Source of the DNA: Nocardioides sp. HDW12B
Lineage (GTDB): Bacteria; Actinomycetota; Actinomycetes; Propionibacteriales; Nocardioidaceae
Assembly (NCBI RefSeq): GCF_011299595.1
Contig: NZ_CP049867.1
Span: forward strand, 3,906,001-3,970,000
Direction of reading: 5' to 3'
DNA length: 64,000 nt
Shown: positions 1 to 11,206 of the stretch, piece by piece
Layout: each line of letters starts with the position of its first letter
How positions within the stretch are numbered: the first letter of the stretch is position 1
The notes under the pieces: model-generated
The model's database searches: none
What the model saw: only the letters and a program-made list of their open reading frames with translations
Told to the model about the DNA's origin: nothing
Translations under genes and position numbers: made by a program

Positions 1-41
1 GGCTCCTCGAGACGGGGGCGGAACAGGGACATCCGATACTG

Positions 42-55
42 CATGGTGCACCATG
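42..55. promoter_or_regulatory. Perfect 14-bp palindrome before the PadR gene
   Basis: CATGGTGCACCATG is its own reverse complement and lies 11 bases before the GTG start. An outer pair, GACAT at 28-32 and ATGTC at 53-57, is also inverted. PadR proteins usually bind ATGT/ACAT-type inverted repeats over their own promoter, so this is a plausible autoregulatory operator. A possible -10 (GATACT, 35-40) sits inside it. The window edge cuts off anything further upstream. Confidence 0.5.
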
Positions 56-65
56 TCAACCCTTC

Positions 66-743
66 GTGTCAGGATCGTCCGTGGCCTCGCCCCCGAACTC
101 CACCTCGTACGCCCTCCTCGGGCTGCTCTCGGTGCGTTCCTGGTCGACCTACGAGCTGGCCCAGCAGGTGCACCGGTCCCTGCGCTGGTTCTGGCCGCGC
201 ACCGAGCGACGCCTCTACGACGAGCCCAAGCGGCTCGCGGCGGCCGGTCTCGTCGCGGTCGAGGAGAGGTACGCCGGGCGTCGGCGCAGCCGGCACTACA
301 CGATCACCGACGAGGGGCGTGAGGCGCTGTCGGCCTGGCTGGGCGAGCCGTCGGCGCCGCGGGTCACCGAGTTCGAGGCGATGGTGAAGGTGTTCTTCGC
401 CGACGCCGGCGACCGCGACCAGCTGCGGCGGACGCTCGAGTCGATCGAGCGCGAGTCCCTCGAGCGGATCGCCGAGCTGCGGGACCTGTCGGGGCGGCCC
501 ACCAACTTCCCGCACCGCCGCCACCTCCACGCCCTCTGCCTGCCGGCGATGCTCGGCGAGGTCGAGGCCACGCTGCTCTGGTCGCGGTGGGCCCGGGAGC
601 GCGTGGAGGAGTGGGTGTCCGCGACCGACGCCGGGGCGTGGGACCCCCACGCCGAGCTCGCCCGGGTCGCGGCCCGGGCCACGGCCCTGCTCGCGGGCGG
701 TGACGGGGTCGACGTACACCCGCGGGAGCCGGTGGCGGACTAG
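66..743 (+). CDS. PadR family transcriptional regulator
   Basis: The 225-residue protein has an N-terminal winged helix (about residues 13-90: YALLGLLSVRSWSTYELAQQ, then a wing with RRSRHYTITDEG). A C-terminal helical Vir/PadR-C dimerisation region of about 100 residues follows. Family knowledge: PadR proteins are cytoplasmic repressors that often sense small phenolics or drugs. GTG at 66 is chosen because the conserved fold begins about a dozen residues later; the ATG at 53 is out of frame. There is no clear Shine-Dalgarno sequence, so the message may be leaderless. The ligand and targets are unknown. The channel-like gene follows at once, but it appears to have its own -10. Confidence 0.85.
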   Translation: MSGSSVASPPNSTSYALLGLLSVRSWSTYELAQQVHRSLRWFWPRTERRLYDEPKRLAAAGLVAVEERYAGRRRSRHYTITDEGREALSAWLGEPSAPRVTEFEAMVKVFFADAGDRDQLRRTLESIERESLERIAELRDLSGRPTNFPHRRHLHALCLPAMLGEVEATLLWSRWARERVEEWVSATDAGAWDPHAELARVAARATALLAGGDGVDVHPREPVAD

Positions 744-746
744 CCT
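741..746 (+). promoter_or_regulatory. -10 hexamer TAGCCT overlapping the padR stop codon
   Basis: TAGCCT fits TANNNT and ends 6 bases before the ATG at 753, so transcription would begin at or next to the start codon. The first three bases are the TAG stop of the preceding gene. The same geometry recurs many times in the window. Confidence 0.5.
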
Positions 747-752
747 CGGGGC

Positions 753-1430
753 ATGCGAGCCGTCCGCTTCCTCCGGGAGAACCCCTGCGCGACGCTGCTG
801 GCCGTCCAGCTGGGCGGGGTGCTGCTCTACCCGCTGATGGAGGACAGCGTCGAGGGACGCTCGCTGCTGGCCCTCTTCGGGCTGCTCGTGCTGGCCGTGG
901 CGCTGCGCGCCGTGCGGGCCACCCCGGCGCTGCTGTGGGTGGCGCTGCTGCTCGCCGCACCCGCCGTGGTCCTGCTCGTGGCCCAGCTGGTGACAGGCGA
1001 GCAGACGATCGCGATCTGGGCGGCGGTCTTCGAGGCGCTGCTGTACTTCTACGCCGCCGGCGCGATGCTGCGCTACATGCACGCCGACGACGTCGTGACC
1101 ACCGACGAGCTGTTCGCGATCGGGGCGGTGTTCACCCTGGTCGCCTGGGCGTTCGCGCACACGTTCGTCGTGGTGCAGGCGCTCCAGCCGGAGAGCTTCA
1201 TCGCCGCCAGCATGCCGACCGCGGACCGGACCTGGACCGAGCTGCTGTTCCTGTCCGTGACGACCCTGTCGAGCACCGGGCTGTCCGACATCGTCCCGGT
1301 GCGCGGCCACGCGCGGAGCGTCGTGATGCTCGAGCAGATGGCCGGGCTGTTCTACATCGCGATGGTCGTGACGCGCCTGATCGGCATGCGTGCCGCCCGC
1401 GCCGCCGCTCGGCACGAGATGGGCCGCTGA
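753..1430 (+). CDS. Ion-channel-like integral membrane protein with a non-standard filter
   Basis: The 225-residue protein has about five to six hydrophobic segments (around 12-32, 36-55, 60-78, 85-105, 122-145, 190-212). A pore-loop-like segment near residues 162-182 reads LLFLSVTTLSSTGLSDIVPV. It is laid out like the Ion_trans_2 potassium-channel pore (TTxTTxGYGDxxP), but the GYGD filter is replaced by GLSD. Membrane location is clear. Selectivity is uncertain: this may be a non-selective or degenerate channel. A leaderless start fits the -10 at 741. The gene is followed by a convergent phosphatase gene only 6 bases away. Confidence 0.7.
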   Translation: MRAVRFLRENPCATLLAVQLGGVLLYPLMEDSVEGRSLLALFGLLVLAVALRAVRATPALLWVALLLAAPAVVLLVAQLVTGEQTIAIWAAVFEALLYFYAAGAMLRYMHADDVVTTDELFAIGAVFTLVAWAFAHTFVVVQALQPESFIAASMPTADRTWTELLFLSVTTLSSTGLSDIVPVRGHARSVVMLEQMAGLFYIAMVVTRLIGMRAARAAARHEMGR

Positions 1431-1436
1431 CCCCGC

Positions 1437-3302
1437 TCAGGAGAAGCGGACGGCGAGCATGGCGACGTCGTCGTCGAGGCGACGGTGGACCAGGTCGGCC
1501 AGCACGGCGTCGACGAAGTCCTCGACGTCGAGGTGGTGGTGCGCCCGGGCGGAGCGCCCGAGCCGGTCGAGGCCGGTCTCCAGGGGCTCGTCGCGCCGCT
1601 CCACCAGGCCGTCGGTGTAGAGCAGGACCGTGCCGCCGCCGGGGATCTCGGCCTGGAGGTCGGACCGCTCCAGGTCGGGGGCCACGCCGACCAGCGCATC
1701 GGGGGAGTCGCTCTCCAGCCAGGTGATCGACCCGTCGGCGCCGACCAGCAGCGGCGGCGGGTGGCCGGCGCTCGTCCACTGCAGCGTGTGGCCGCTCGCG
1801 GCGGCCGGGGTGTCCTCGAGGATCTGGGCGTAGACGAGGCTCGCCATCGTCTCCATCTCGAGGTCGGCCAGCGCCAGGTCGAGACGCCGCACGCTCTCCG
1901 ACGGCGTCTCGGGCACGGCGAGGGCGAAGGCGCGCAGCATGCTGCGGACCTGGCCCATCTTGGCCGCCGCCGAGATGTCGTGGCCGATGACGTCGCCGAT
2001 CATCAGCGCGGTCCGTCCGCTCGGCATCACGACCGCGTCGAACCAGTCGCCGCCGATCTGGTCGAGCGTGGCGGCGGGCAGGTAGCGCGCGGCCAGGGTG
2101 AGGTTCTCCGGGCGGGGCAGGCGCGGCATCAGGGCGCTCTGGAGGGTCACCAGGGCGTCCATCCGGTCCTGGAAGAGCAGCGCGCGCTGCAGCGCCTGGC
2201 TCGTGTACGCCGCCAGCGCCTCGATCGTGATCCGCTCGTCGTCGGGGATCTCGCGGACGTCCTCCCAGAGCAGCACCAGCACGCCGTACACCTGGCTGCG
2301 GGTGGCCAGCGGCAGGAAGGCGCGGGCCTCGCCGATCTGCGCGGAGGTCCGCACGTGCGGGAAGCGGGCGGTCTGCTGGGCGCGGCTGGGGTAGTACGTC
2401 GGCCGGCCGGCGACGAGGCAGGCGCCGATCGGGTTGTTCTCGTTGAGCGGCATGGAGGAGTACTCCCGGGCCGCCTGCCACTCGTGGGACGGCGCCTCGA
2501 CGAAGTCGAGCGTCTCCCCGGCGTCGGCGAAGAGGTCCTGGCCCGAGGTGGCGCCGGTCAGGCTGCGGTCCGACGACAGCGCCCGCGCCGGGCTGCGCAG
2601 CCAGACCCCGGCCCGGATGCTCCCGAGCCGCTCGGTCGTGACCTGGCTCAGGGCGGCGGCGATGTCGCCGGTCGTCTGGGTCTCGGCCAGTGCCTGGCTG
2701 AGCGAGAGCAGCACCTGGCTGCGCTGGGACAGCTCGCGCGAGCGCCGGGCCTCCTCGGCGGCGACCAGCCGCATCCCCCGCTGGGCCAGCTCGGTGGAGC
2801 AGGCGTCGGCGAGGTCGCGCAGCACGTCGAGCTCGTGGTCGGTCCACTCCCGGGGCTCGTGGCCGATGGCGCACAGCGAGCCGATGATCGTCCCGGAGTG
2901 GTCGGTGAGGGGGTGGCCGGCGTAGGCGATGACGCCGAGGTCCTCGATGGCCAGGTTGTCCGCGACCCGGGAGTCCTGCCGGGCGTCGGTGACCACGAGC
3001 GGCTCGCGGGTGGCGACGACGTGCTGGCAGAACGAGTGCGACAGCGGTGTCTCGCGGCAGGTGGCCCAGGGCTCCGGCAGCCCGACCGCGCCGGGGAACC
3101 ACTGCCGCTCGGTCTCGACGAGGCTCACGAGGGCGACCGGGACGCCGAGCGCGTGCTGCACCAGCCGGGCGTAGCGGTCGAAGGACCGGTCCAGGAGCGG
3201 ATCCCCGGAGGAGTCGTAGATCACGTCGGACCGGGTCGTCGACAGGTCCCCGAGGCCGTCGTCGAGCGGGTCGCCGACGTCGTTCGCCGGGGAGAGCGTC
3301 AT
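1437..3302 (-). CDS. GAF-domain SpoIIE/RsbU-type PP2C serine phosphatase
   Basis: The 621-residue protein has a GAF domain at about residues 35-175 (including SHSFCQHVVATREPLVVTDA), a coiled linker with a second weaker GAF at about 200-350, and a C-terminal SpoIIE/PP2C phosphatase at about 385-620. Phosphatase metal-site motifs are visible: GGDWFDAV, ALMIGDVIGHD and LLYTDGLVERR. Family role: it dephosphorylates anti-sigma-factor antagonists in partner-switching stress signalling, with the GAF domains as sensors. No cognate antagonist or kinase lies nearby. ATG at 3302 has a GGGAGG Shine-Dalgarno 4 bases upstream. A -10-like TATCGT lies on the minus strand at 3339-3334. Confidence 0.88.
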   Translation of the reverse strand: MTLSPANDVGDPLDDGLGDLSTTRSDVIYDSSGDPLLDRSFDRYARLVQHALGVPVALVSLVETERQWFPGAVGLPEPWATCRETPLSHSFCQHVVATREPLVVTDARQDSRVADNLAIEDLGVIAYAGHPLTDHSGTIIGSLCAIGHEPREWTDHELDVLRDLADACSTELAQRGMRLVAAEEARRSRELSQRSQVLLSLSQALAETQTTGDIAAALSQVTTERLGSIRAGVWLRSPARALSSDRSLTGATSGQDLFADAGETLDFVEAPSHEWQAAREYSSMPLNENNPIGACLVAGRPTYYPSRAQQTARFPHVRTSAQIGEARAFLPLATRSQVYGVLVLLWEDVREIPDDERITIEALAAYTSQALQRALLFQDRMDALVTLQSALMPRLPRPENLTLAARYLPAATLDQIGGDWFDAVVMPSGRTALMIGDVIGHDISAAAKMGQVRSMLRAFALAVPETPSESVRRLDLALADLEMETMASLVYAQILEDTPAAASGHTLQWTSAGHPPPLLVGADGSITWLESDSPDALVGVAPDLERSDLQAEIPGGGTVLLYTDGLVERRDEPLETGLDRLGRSARAHHHLDVEDFVDAVLADLVHRRLDDDVAMLAVRFS

Positions 3303-3363
3303 GGCACCTCCCGGCGTCGGCTCCTCTGCGTCGAACGATAACGCGCCTGCGACTGGGTACAGG

Positions 3364-3392
3364 TAGCGTTGGCCCAGCGTTGGAACGTTCCA
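3364..3392 (+). promoter_or_regulatory. treX promoter region with 12-bp palindrome
   Basis: TAGCGT at 3364-3369 fits the local -10 consensus. About 12 bases downstream, at 3381-3392, is the perfect palindrome TGGAACGTTCCA, where a repressor could block initiation. It lies between the divergent phosphatase and trehalose genes. The binding protein is unknown, since no regulator gene adjoins the locus. Confidence 0.4.
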
Positions 3393-3460
3393 GCGGTGGG
3401 CGAGGACGCAGGTCGTCGTCCGATGACACCGCGACGGACCGTCGCACGTGGAGGAGATCA

Positions 3461-5659
<2,199 letters not shown>

Positions 5660-5702
5660 CGCGCGTCCGCCACCCGTCACCGCACCTGAGAAGGACCACC
5701 CC

Positions 5703-8700
5703 GTGAGGATCCCGGCGAGCACCTACCGCCTCCAGATCACCGAGAGCTTCGACCTGCTCGCCGCCGCGCGGCAGCTGACCTACCTCCACGACCTGGGCGT
5801 GGACTGGGTCTACCTGTCGCCGCTGCTGGCCTCGGAGTCCGGCAGCGACCACGGGTACGACGTCGCCGACCACTCCTCGATCGACCCCTCGCGGGGCCGG
5901 TCCTCGGGGTTGTCGGCGCTGTCGTCGGAGGCCCGTCGGCTGGGGATGGGCGTGCTCGTCGACATCGTCCCGAACCACGTCGGGGTGGCCCGGCCGTGGG
6001 AGAACACCTGGTGGTGGCACGTGCTGACCCACGGCCAGGAGTCGGCGTACGCGGGTGCCTTCGACATCGACTGGGACGCCGCCGACGGCCGCGTCCGCAT
6101 CCCCGTGATCGGCGACGACGACCTCGACCCCGAGACCGGGCGGATCGCCAACCTGCGGGTGCTGGCGGGCGAGCTGCACTACCACGACCAGCGCTTCCCG
6201 CTGGCTCCCGGGACGGCCGAGCGCGGCCCCGACGAGGACGCCAACGAGGTCGCCGCCCGTCAGCACTACGAGCTGGTCTCGTGGCGCCGCGCCGACCACG
6301 ACCTGAACTACCGCCGCTTCTTCGCCGTCAACACGCTCGTGGCGATCCGCGTGGAGGACCAGGAGTGGTTCGACCGCTCGCACGAGGAGATCCGTCGCTG
6401 GTTCGACGAGGGTCTCGTCGACGGGCTGCGCGTCGACCACCCCGACGGCCTGCGCGACCCGGGCGGCTACTTCGACGACCTGGCCCGCCTCACCGGCGAC
6501 TCCTACGTGCTGGTCGAGAAGATCCTCGAGCCGGGCGAGGCGCTGCCGATCTCGTGGGCGACCGCCGGCACCACCGGCTACGACGTGATGGCGCTGGTCG
6601 ACCGCGTGCTGACCGACCCCGCCGGCGAGCAGCCCCTCGACGACCTCGAGACCCGGCTGCGCGGCGAGGCCGTCGACTGGCACGCGATGATCCACGACAC
6701 CAAACGGGCCGTGGCCGACGACGTCCTCAACTCCGAGGTGCGACGCATCGCTCGCGAGATCGGGCGGGCGAACCCGTCGGTCGAGCCCGTCGAGACCTTC
6801 GAGCAGATCGTCGACGCGGTCGCCGAGCTGCTCGCCTGCTTCCCGGTGTACCGCTCCTACCTGCCTCTGGGACGCGAGCACCTCGAGGAGGCGTTCGCCG
6901 CCGCCCGGAAGCACCGCCCCGACCTGGCGGCGACCTTCGACGCCGTCGAGCCGGTGCTGTTCGACGGCGCGTCCGACGCCGCCCAGCGCTTCCAGCAGAC
7001 CAGCGGCATGGTCATGGCCAAGGGCGTCGAGGACTGTGCGTTCTACCGCTGGTCGCGGCTGACCAGCCTCAACGAGGTCGGCGGCGACCCGAGCGTGTTC
7101 TCGGTCGCCCCCGACGCGTTCCACGACGCCATGACGACCCGCCAGGCCGAGTGGCCGCACGCCATGACGGCCGGCTCGACGCACGACACCAAGCGCGGCG
7201 AGGACGTCCGCGCCCGCATCGCCGTGCTCGCCGAGAGGCCCGAGCGCTGGGCCGCCGCCCTCGACCGCCTCCTCGCGCTGGCCCCGGTGCCCGACGCCGG
7301 GTTCGGCAACCTGCTGTGGCAGGCGGTCGTGGGCGCCTGGCCCGCCGGGGGCGTCGAGGTCCCCGACCTGCGCTCCCGCTTCCACGCGTACGCCGAGAAG
7401 GCGATGCGCGAAGCGGGCGACCGCACCACGTGGACCGCGCAGGACGCGACCTACGAGGCGGCCGTGCACGCCGCCGTCGACGCGGTCTTCGACCGTCCCG
7501 AGGTGCGCGCGGTCGTGGAGGACCTGGTGGCCGAGATCGCCGGTCCCGGCTGGAGCAACGCGCTCGCGGCCAAGCTGGTCTCGCTCACGATCCCCGGGGT
7601 GCCCGACGTCTACCAGGGCAGCGAGCTGTGGGAGCAGAGCCTCGTCGACCCCGACAACCGTCGGCCGGTCGACTTCGCCCGCCGCGCCGAGGTGCTCGAG
7701 CTGCTGCGCTCCGGCGAGCGGCCGGCCCTGGTCGGCGGTCCGGATGACGACGGCACGGTCAAGCTGCTGGTCACCCACACCGCGCTCGTCGTACGCCGTG
7801 ACCAGCCGGACTGCTTCACGACGTACACGCCGCTGACGGCGGAGGGGGACGCCGCCGACCACGTGCTCGCCTTCGACCGCGGGGGCGCGGTCACCGTCGC
7901 GACCCGGCTCCCGGCCGGCCTGGCCGCGCACGGAGGGTGGCGGGAGACGGCGCTGCCGCTGCCGGCCCACGGGCCCTGGATCGACCTGCTGACCGGCCGC
8001 CGGCTGCGTCTCGACGACCAGGGACGCGTCGACGTCGGCGACCTGCTCGCGCACTACCCGGTCGCGCTGCTGGTGCCCGACCGGCGGGAGGGCCGCGGCC
8101 GCTTCGACGTGTGGGCGCCCGAGGCCGCGACGGTGGCGCTCAGCGTGGGCGACCGTGTCGTGGCCATGAAGCGGACCGATGACCCGTCGACGGGCTCAGG
8201 AGGGTCCGGTTGGTGGACCCCGACCGGGCCGGAGCCACTGGGCGAGGTCGACTACGGCTACGCCGTCGACGGCTCCGACGTCCGACCCGACCCGCGCTCG
8301 CAGCGCCAGCCGCACGGCGTCCACGGGCGCTCGCGCACCTTCGACCCCTCGGCCCACGTGTGGGGCGACGGCGCCTGGACCGGCCGGCAGCTCGCCGGGT
8401 CGGTCGTCTACGAGCTGCACGTCGGCACCTTCACGCCCGAGGGCACCCTCGACGCCGCGGTCGACCGGCTCGACCACCTCGTCGAGCTCGGCGTCGACCT
8501 CGTCGAGGTGATGCCGGTCAACGCCTTCAACGGCGAGCACGGCTGGGGCTACGACGGCACGGCGTGGTTCGCGGTCCACGAGCCCTACGGCGGCCCGGCG
8601 GCGTACCAGCGCTTCGTCGACGCCTGCCACCAGCGCGGGCTCGGCGTCGTCCAGGACGTCGTCTACAACCACCTCGGACCCTCGGGCAACTACCTGCCGG

Positions 8701-9908
8701 TGTTCGGGCCCTACCTCTCCTCGGAGGGTTCGAACCCGTGGGGCGACCACGTGAACCTCGACGGCGAGGGCTCGGCCGAGGTCCGCGCCTACGTCCTCGA
8801 CAACGTGGCGATGTGGTTCACCGACTTCCACGTCGACGGGCTGCGGCTCGACGCCGTCCACGCGCTCGTCGACTCCTCGCCGACGCACCTGCTGGAGGAG
8901 ATGGGCCAGCGGGTCGCGGCGCTGTCGGCGCACCAGCGTCGTCCGCTGACGCTGATCGCGGAGTGGGACGGCAACGACACCGCGATGGTCACCCCGCGCG
9001 AGGCCGGCGGCACCGGGCTCGACGCGCAGTGGAGCGACGACTTCCACCACGCCGTGCACGTCGCGCTGACCGGGGAGACGCAGGGCTACTACGGCGACTT
9101 CGCGCCGCTGTCGGCCCTGGCCAAGGTCTGCGAGAAGGGCTTCTTCCACGACGGGACGTTCTCGACCTTCCGCGGCGCCGACCACGGCGCGCCGGTGGAC
9201 GTCGCCCGGATGCCCGCCTGGCGGCTGGTGGTCTGCAACCAGAACCACGACCAGGTCGGCAACCGCGCCCGGGGCGACCGGCTCACCGAGACGCTCGACG
9301 ACGACCAGCTCGCCGCGGCGGCGCTGCTCACCCTGGCCGGCCCCTTCACGCCGATGCTGTTCCAGGGCGAGGAGTGGGCCGCGTCGACACCGTTCGCGTT
9401 CTTCACCTCCCACCCGGAGACCGACCTCGGGCACGCGGTCAGCGAGGGCCGCAAGCGCGAGTTCGAGAAGATGGCGTGGGACACCGACACCATCCCCGAC
9501 CCGCAGGACCCGGCGACCTTCACCGCCTCGAAGCTGGACTGGAGCGAGGTCGGCTCCGGCCGTCACGCGGTCCTGCTCGAGTCCTACCGGGCGCTGACCC
9601 GGCTGCGGCGCACCCTGCCGGAGCTGACGGAGCCGGACCTCACCCGGACCTCGGTCTCCTTCGACGAGGACGCGCGGTGGTTCCTGCTGCACCGCGACGG
9701 CTCGGGCCGGGGCGACCGGAGCGGGGTGCTGGTCGCGGTCAACTTCAGCGACGTCGAGGTCACCGTGTCGCTGGGCGGCGAGACCGACGGGCCGGGCGTG
9801 GGCGGTGACGGTCGGACCTGGACCGCGCTGTGGCAGTCACCGTCCGGGGTCGTGGTGCACGGCGACACGGTCGTGCTGCCGCCCCACGCGAGCTGCCTGC
9901 TGCACTGA
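5703..9908 (+). CDS. treYZ: TreY-TreZ fusion: maltooligosyltrehalose synthase and trehalohydrolase in one chain
   Basis: One 1401-residue ORF holds two complete GH13 enzymes. Residues 1-790 are TreY, which converts the reducing-end glucose of a maltodextrin to a trehalosyl unit: DIVPNH (87-92), RVDHPDG with nucleophile D245, VEKI with E272, [10 protein letters not shown] with D495. Residues from about 801 are TreZ, which then releases trehalose: FDVWAP E-set start, DVVYNH (985-990), GLRLD with D1050, AEWD with E1087, NQNHD with D1183. The link between the halves ([10 protein letters not shown]) is about ten residues. The two are normally separate, often overlapping genes. The start is GTG with GAGAAGGA 7 bases upstream. 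With TreX this makes a complete glycogen-to-trehalose path. The protein is cytoplasmic. Confidence 0.93.
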   Translation: MRIPASTYRLQITESFDLLAAARQLTYLHDLGVDWVYLSPLLASESGSDHGYDVADHSSIDPSRGRSSGLSALSSEARRLGMGVLVDIVPNHVGVARPWENTWWWHVLTHGQESAYAGAFDIDWDAADGRVRIPVIGDDDLDPETGRIANLRVLAGELHYHDQRFPLAPGTAERGPDEDANEVAARQHYELVSWRRADHDLNYRRFFAVNTLVAIRVEDQEWFDRSHEEIRRWFDEGLVDGLRVDHPDGLRDPGGYFDDLARLTGDSYVLVEKILEPGEALPISWATAGTTGYDVMALVDRVLTDPAGEQPLDDLETRLRGEAVDWHAMIHDTKRAVADDVLNSEVRRIAREIGRANPSVEPVETFEQIVDAVAELLACFPVYRSYLPLGREHLEEAFAAARKHRPDLAATFDAVEPVLFDGASDAAQRFQQTSGMVMAKGVEDCAFYRWSRLTSLNEVGGDPSVFSVAPDAFHDAMTTRQAEWPHAMTAGSTHDTKRGEDVRARIAVLAERPERWAAALDRLLALAPVPDAGFGNLLWQAVVGAWPAGGVEVPDLRSRFHAYAEKAMREAGDRTTWTAQDATYEAAVHAAVDAVFDRPEVRAVVEDLVAEIAGPGWSNALAAKLVSLTIPGVPDVYQGSELWEQSLVDPDNRRPVDFARRAEVLELLRSGERPALVGGPDDDGTVKLLVTHTALVVRRDQPDCFTTYTPLTAEGDAADHVLAFDRGGAVTVATRLPAGLAAHGGWRETALPLPAHGPWIDLLTGRRLRLDDQGRVDVGDLLAHYPVALLVPDRREGRGRFDVWAPEAATVALSVGDRVVAMKRTDDPSTGSGGSGWWTPTGPEPLGEVDYGYAVDGSDVRPDPRSQRQPHGVHGRSRTFDPSAHVWGDGAWTGRQLAGSVVYELHVGTFTPEGTLDAAVDRLDHLVELGVDLVEVMPVNAFNGEHGWGYDGTAWFAVHEPYGGPAAYQRFVDACHQRGLGVVQDVVYNHLGPSGNYLPVFGPYLSSEGSNPWGDHVNLDGEGSAEVRAYVLDNVAMWFTDFHVDGLRLDAVHALVDSSPTHLLEEMGQRVAALSAHQRRPLTLIAEWDGNDTAMVTPREAGGTGLDAQWSDDFHHAVHVALTGETQGYYGDFAPLSALAKVCEKGFFHDGTFSTFRGADHGAPVDVARMPAWRLVVCNQNHDQVGNRARGDRLTETLDDDQLAAAALLTLAGPFTPMLFQGEEWAASTPFAFFTSHPETDLGHAVSEGRKREFEKMAWDTDTIPDPQDPATFTASKLDWSEVGSGRHAVLLESYRALTRLRRTLPELTEPDLTRTSVSFDEDARWFLLHRDGSGRGDRSGVLVAVNFSDVEVTVSLGGETDGPGVGGDGRTWTALWQSPSGVVVHGDTVVLPPHASCLLH

Positions 9909-9934
9909 CGCCGGCCCGGGCCGCGGTCGGCGGC

Positions 9935-10078
9935 TCAGTTCCAGCCGAGCGGGGCCGCCGCGCCCTCGTTGTCGTCGTGCTTCTGGCACCGTCGGCAGAC
10001 GAGGTAGGCCTGGCCGGAGTCGTTCACCCGCTTGACCCACTTGTGCCAGCCGACGAGGCACCTGATGTCCCTGGTCAT
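9935..10078 (-). CDS. Small zinc-ribbon-like protein of unknown function
   Basis: A 47-residue protein with CLVGWHKW near the N-terminus and CRRCQKH near the C-terminus, giving three cysteines and two histidines suited to one zinc site. I recognise the pattern from small actinobacterial hypothetical proteins but know no function. ATG at 10078 is preferred over the upstream TTG (10144), because everything conserved lies downstream. GAGAGT stands 6 bases before the ATG, so the message may be leaderless, although the six G bases directly before the ATG could also act as a ribosome site. It converges on treYZ. Confidence 0.6.
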   Translation of the reverse strand: MTRDIRCLVGWHKWVKRVNDSGQAYLVCRRCQKHDDNEGAAAPLGWN

Positions 10079-10209
10079 CCCCCCACTCTCGGCCCGGTGC
10101 AGTGACGCCGCCAGGGTCGGTCGCCCGGGGGACAGACCGGCCAAGGTCCCGTCGTAGGTCCGAGCGGCGTGCGCCGGTGGTGGTCAGGTCGGCTCGATGA
10201 CTCCCTCGA

Positions 10210-10231
10210 TATGTAGTAGTCCTGCTACGTT
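10210..10231 (+). promoter_or_regulatory. Promoter and imperfect operator of the ABC transporter operon
   Basis: TACGTT (10226-10231) is a -10 candidate ending 6 bases before the ATG at 10238, implying a leaderless message. An imperfect inverted repeat at 10213-10228 (GTAG...CTAC outer arms, 6 of 8 positions paired) covers the spacer and -10. The third gene of the operon encodes a small XRE regulator that could bind here (inference). Confidence 0.45.
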
Positions 10232-10237
10232 CTGTCC

Positions 10238-11206
10238 ATGGGCTTGGACGACCTCGTGATCGACGTGGCGGACCTGCGCATGCGCTATGGCGACGTGGAC
10301 GTGCTGGACGGCGTGACCTTCTCGGCCCACCGCGGCGAGGTCCTTGCGCTGCTCGGACCCAACGGGGCGGGCAAGAGCACGACGATCGAGATCCTCGAGG
10401 GCTTCCGGGTCCGATCGGCGGGCGAGGTGTCCGTGCTGGGCACCGATCCCGCTCGCGGTGACGAAGCCTGGCGCGCCCGGCTCGGCGTGGTGCTGCAGTC
10501 GTGGCGTGACCACGGCCGGTGGCGCGTGCGGCAGCTGCTCCAGCACCTCGCCGCCTACTACCGCCCCTACTCGACGCCCGAGCGCGAGCGCCCGATGGAC
10601 GTCGACGAGCTCCTCGAGCTGGTCGGCCTCACCGAGCACGGCCGCTCGAAGGTCGGCTCCCTCTCCGGCGGTCAGCGGAGACGTCTCGACGTCGCGATCG
10701 GCATCGTCGGCCGACCCGACGTGCTCTTCCTCGACGAGCCCACCACCGGGTTCGACCCCCAGGCGCGCCGGGACTTCCACGACGTGGTCCACCGGCTCGC
10801 CGACCTCGAGGGCACGACCATCCTGCTCACCACGCACGACCTCGACGAGGCCGAGAAGCTGGCCGACCGCATCCTGGTCCTGGCCGGCGGCCGCATCGTC
10901 GCGGACGGCAGCGCCGCCCAGCTCGCCCGTCAGGTGGCGGGCCGCACGGAGGTCCGGTGGAGCCGCAACGGCGAGCACTTCGTCCACGCGGCCGAGGGGG
11001 CCACGCAGTTCGTCCGTGAGCTCTTCGCCCAGTACGGCGACGAGGTCGCGGACCTCGAGGTCAGGCGGGCGACCCTGGAGGACAGCTACATGGCGTTGGT
11101 GCGTCGGTTCGAGTCCGGCGAGCGCGGCGGACCCGGCGGGCCCGCCGGGCCTGGCGGGTCCGCCGTGTCCGGCTCGACCGGTGAGGGCCTGGCGGTGGTC
11201 CCGTGA
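10238..11206 (+). CDS. ABC transporter ATP-binding protein, ABC-2 drug/lipid export type
   Basis: The 322-residue ATPase has Walker A GPNGAGKST (about 39-47), signature LSGGQ (about 141-145), Walker B VLFLDEP (about 162-168) and switch histidine TTHD (about 199). After the nucleotide domain is a C-terminal region like that of DrrA/CcmA exporters, ending in a Gly/Pro/Ser-rich tail (GPGGPAGPGG). It energises the permease encoded next, whose GTG overlaps this TGA by 4 bases, so the two are translationally coupled. The substrate is unknown. The close coupling to an XRE regulator suggests an inducible export or resistance module. Confidence 0.9.
   Translation: MGLDDLVIDVADLRMRYGDVDVLDGVTFSAHRGEVLALLGPNGAGKSTTIEILEGFRVRSAGEVSVLGTDPARGDEAWRARLGVVLQSWRDHGRWRVRQLLQHLAAYYRPYSTPERERPMDVDELLELVGLTEHGRSKVGSLSGGQRRRLDVAIGIVGRPDVLFLDEPTTGFDPQARRDFHDVVHRLADLEGTTILLTTHDLDEAEKLADRILVLAGGRIVADGSAAQLARQVAGRTEVRWSRNGEHFVHAAEGATQFVRELFAQYGDEVADLEVRRATLEDSYMALVRRFESGERGGPGGPAGPGGSAVSGSTGEGLAVVP

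Noticed and set aside
69-1415. Long minus-strand open frame opposite the PadR and channel genes
   Set aside because: The translation is His/Arg/Gln-rich with no domain; the plus-strand genes have clear families and promoter signals.
3047-3460. N-terminal extension of TreX
   Set aside because: The extra 138 codons give Arg/Ser-rich sequence overlapping the divergent phosphatase gene; GTG 3461 has a strong ribosome site.
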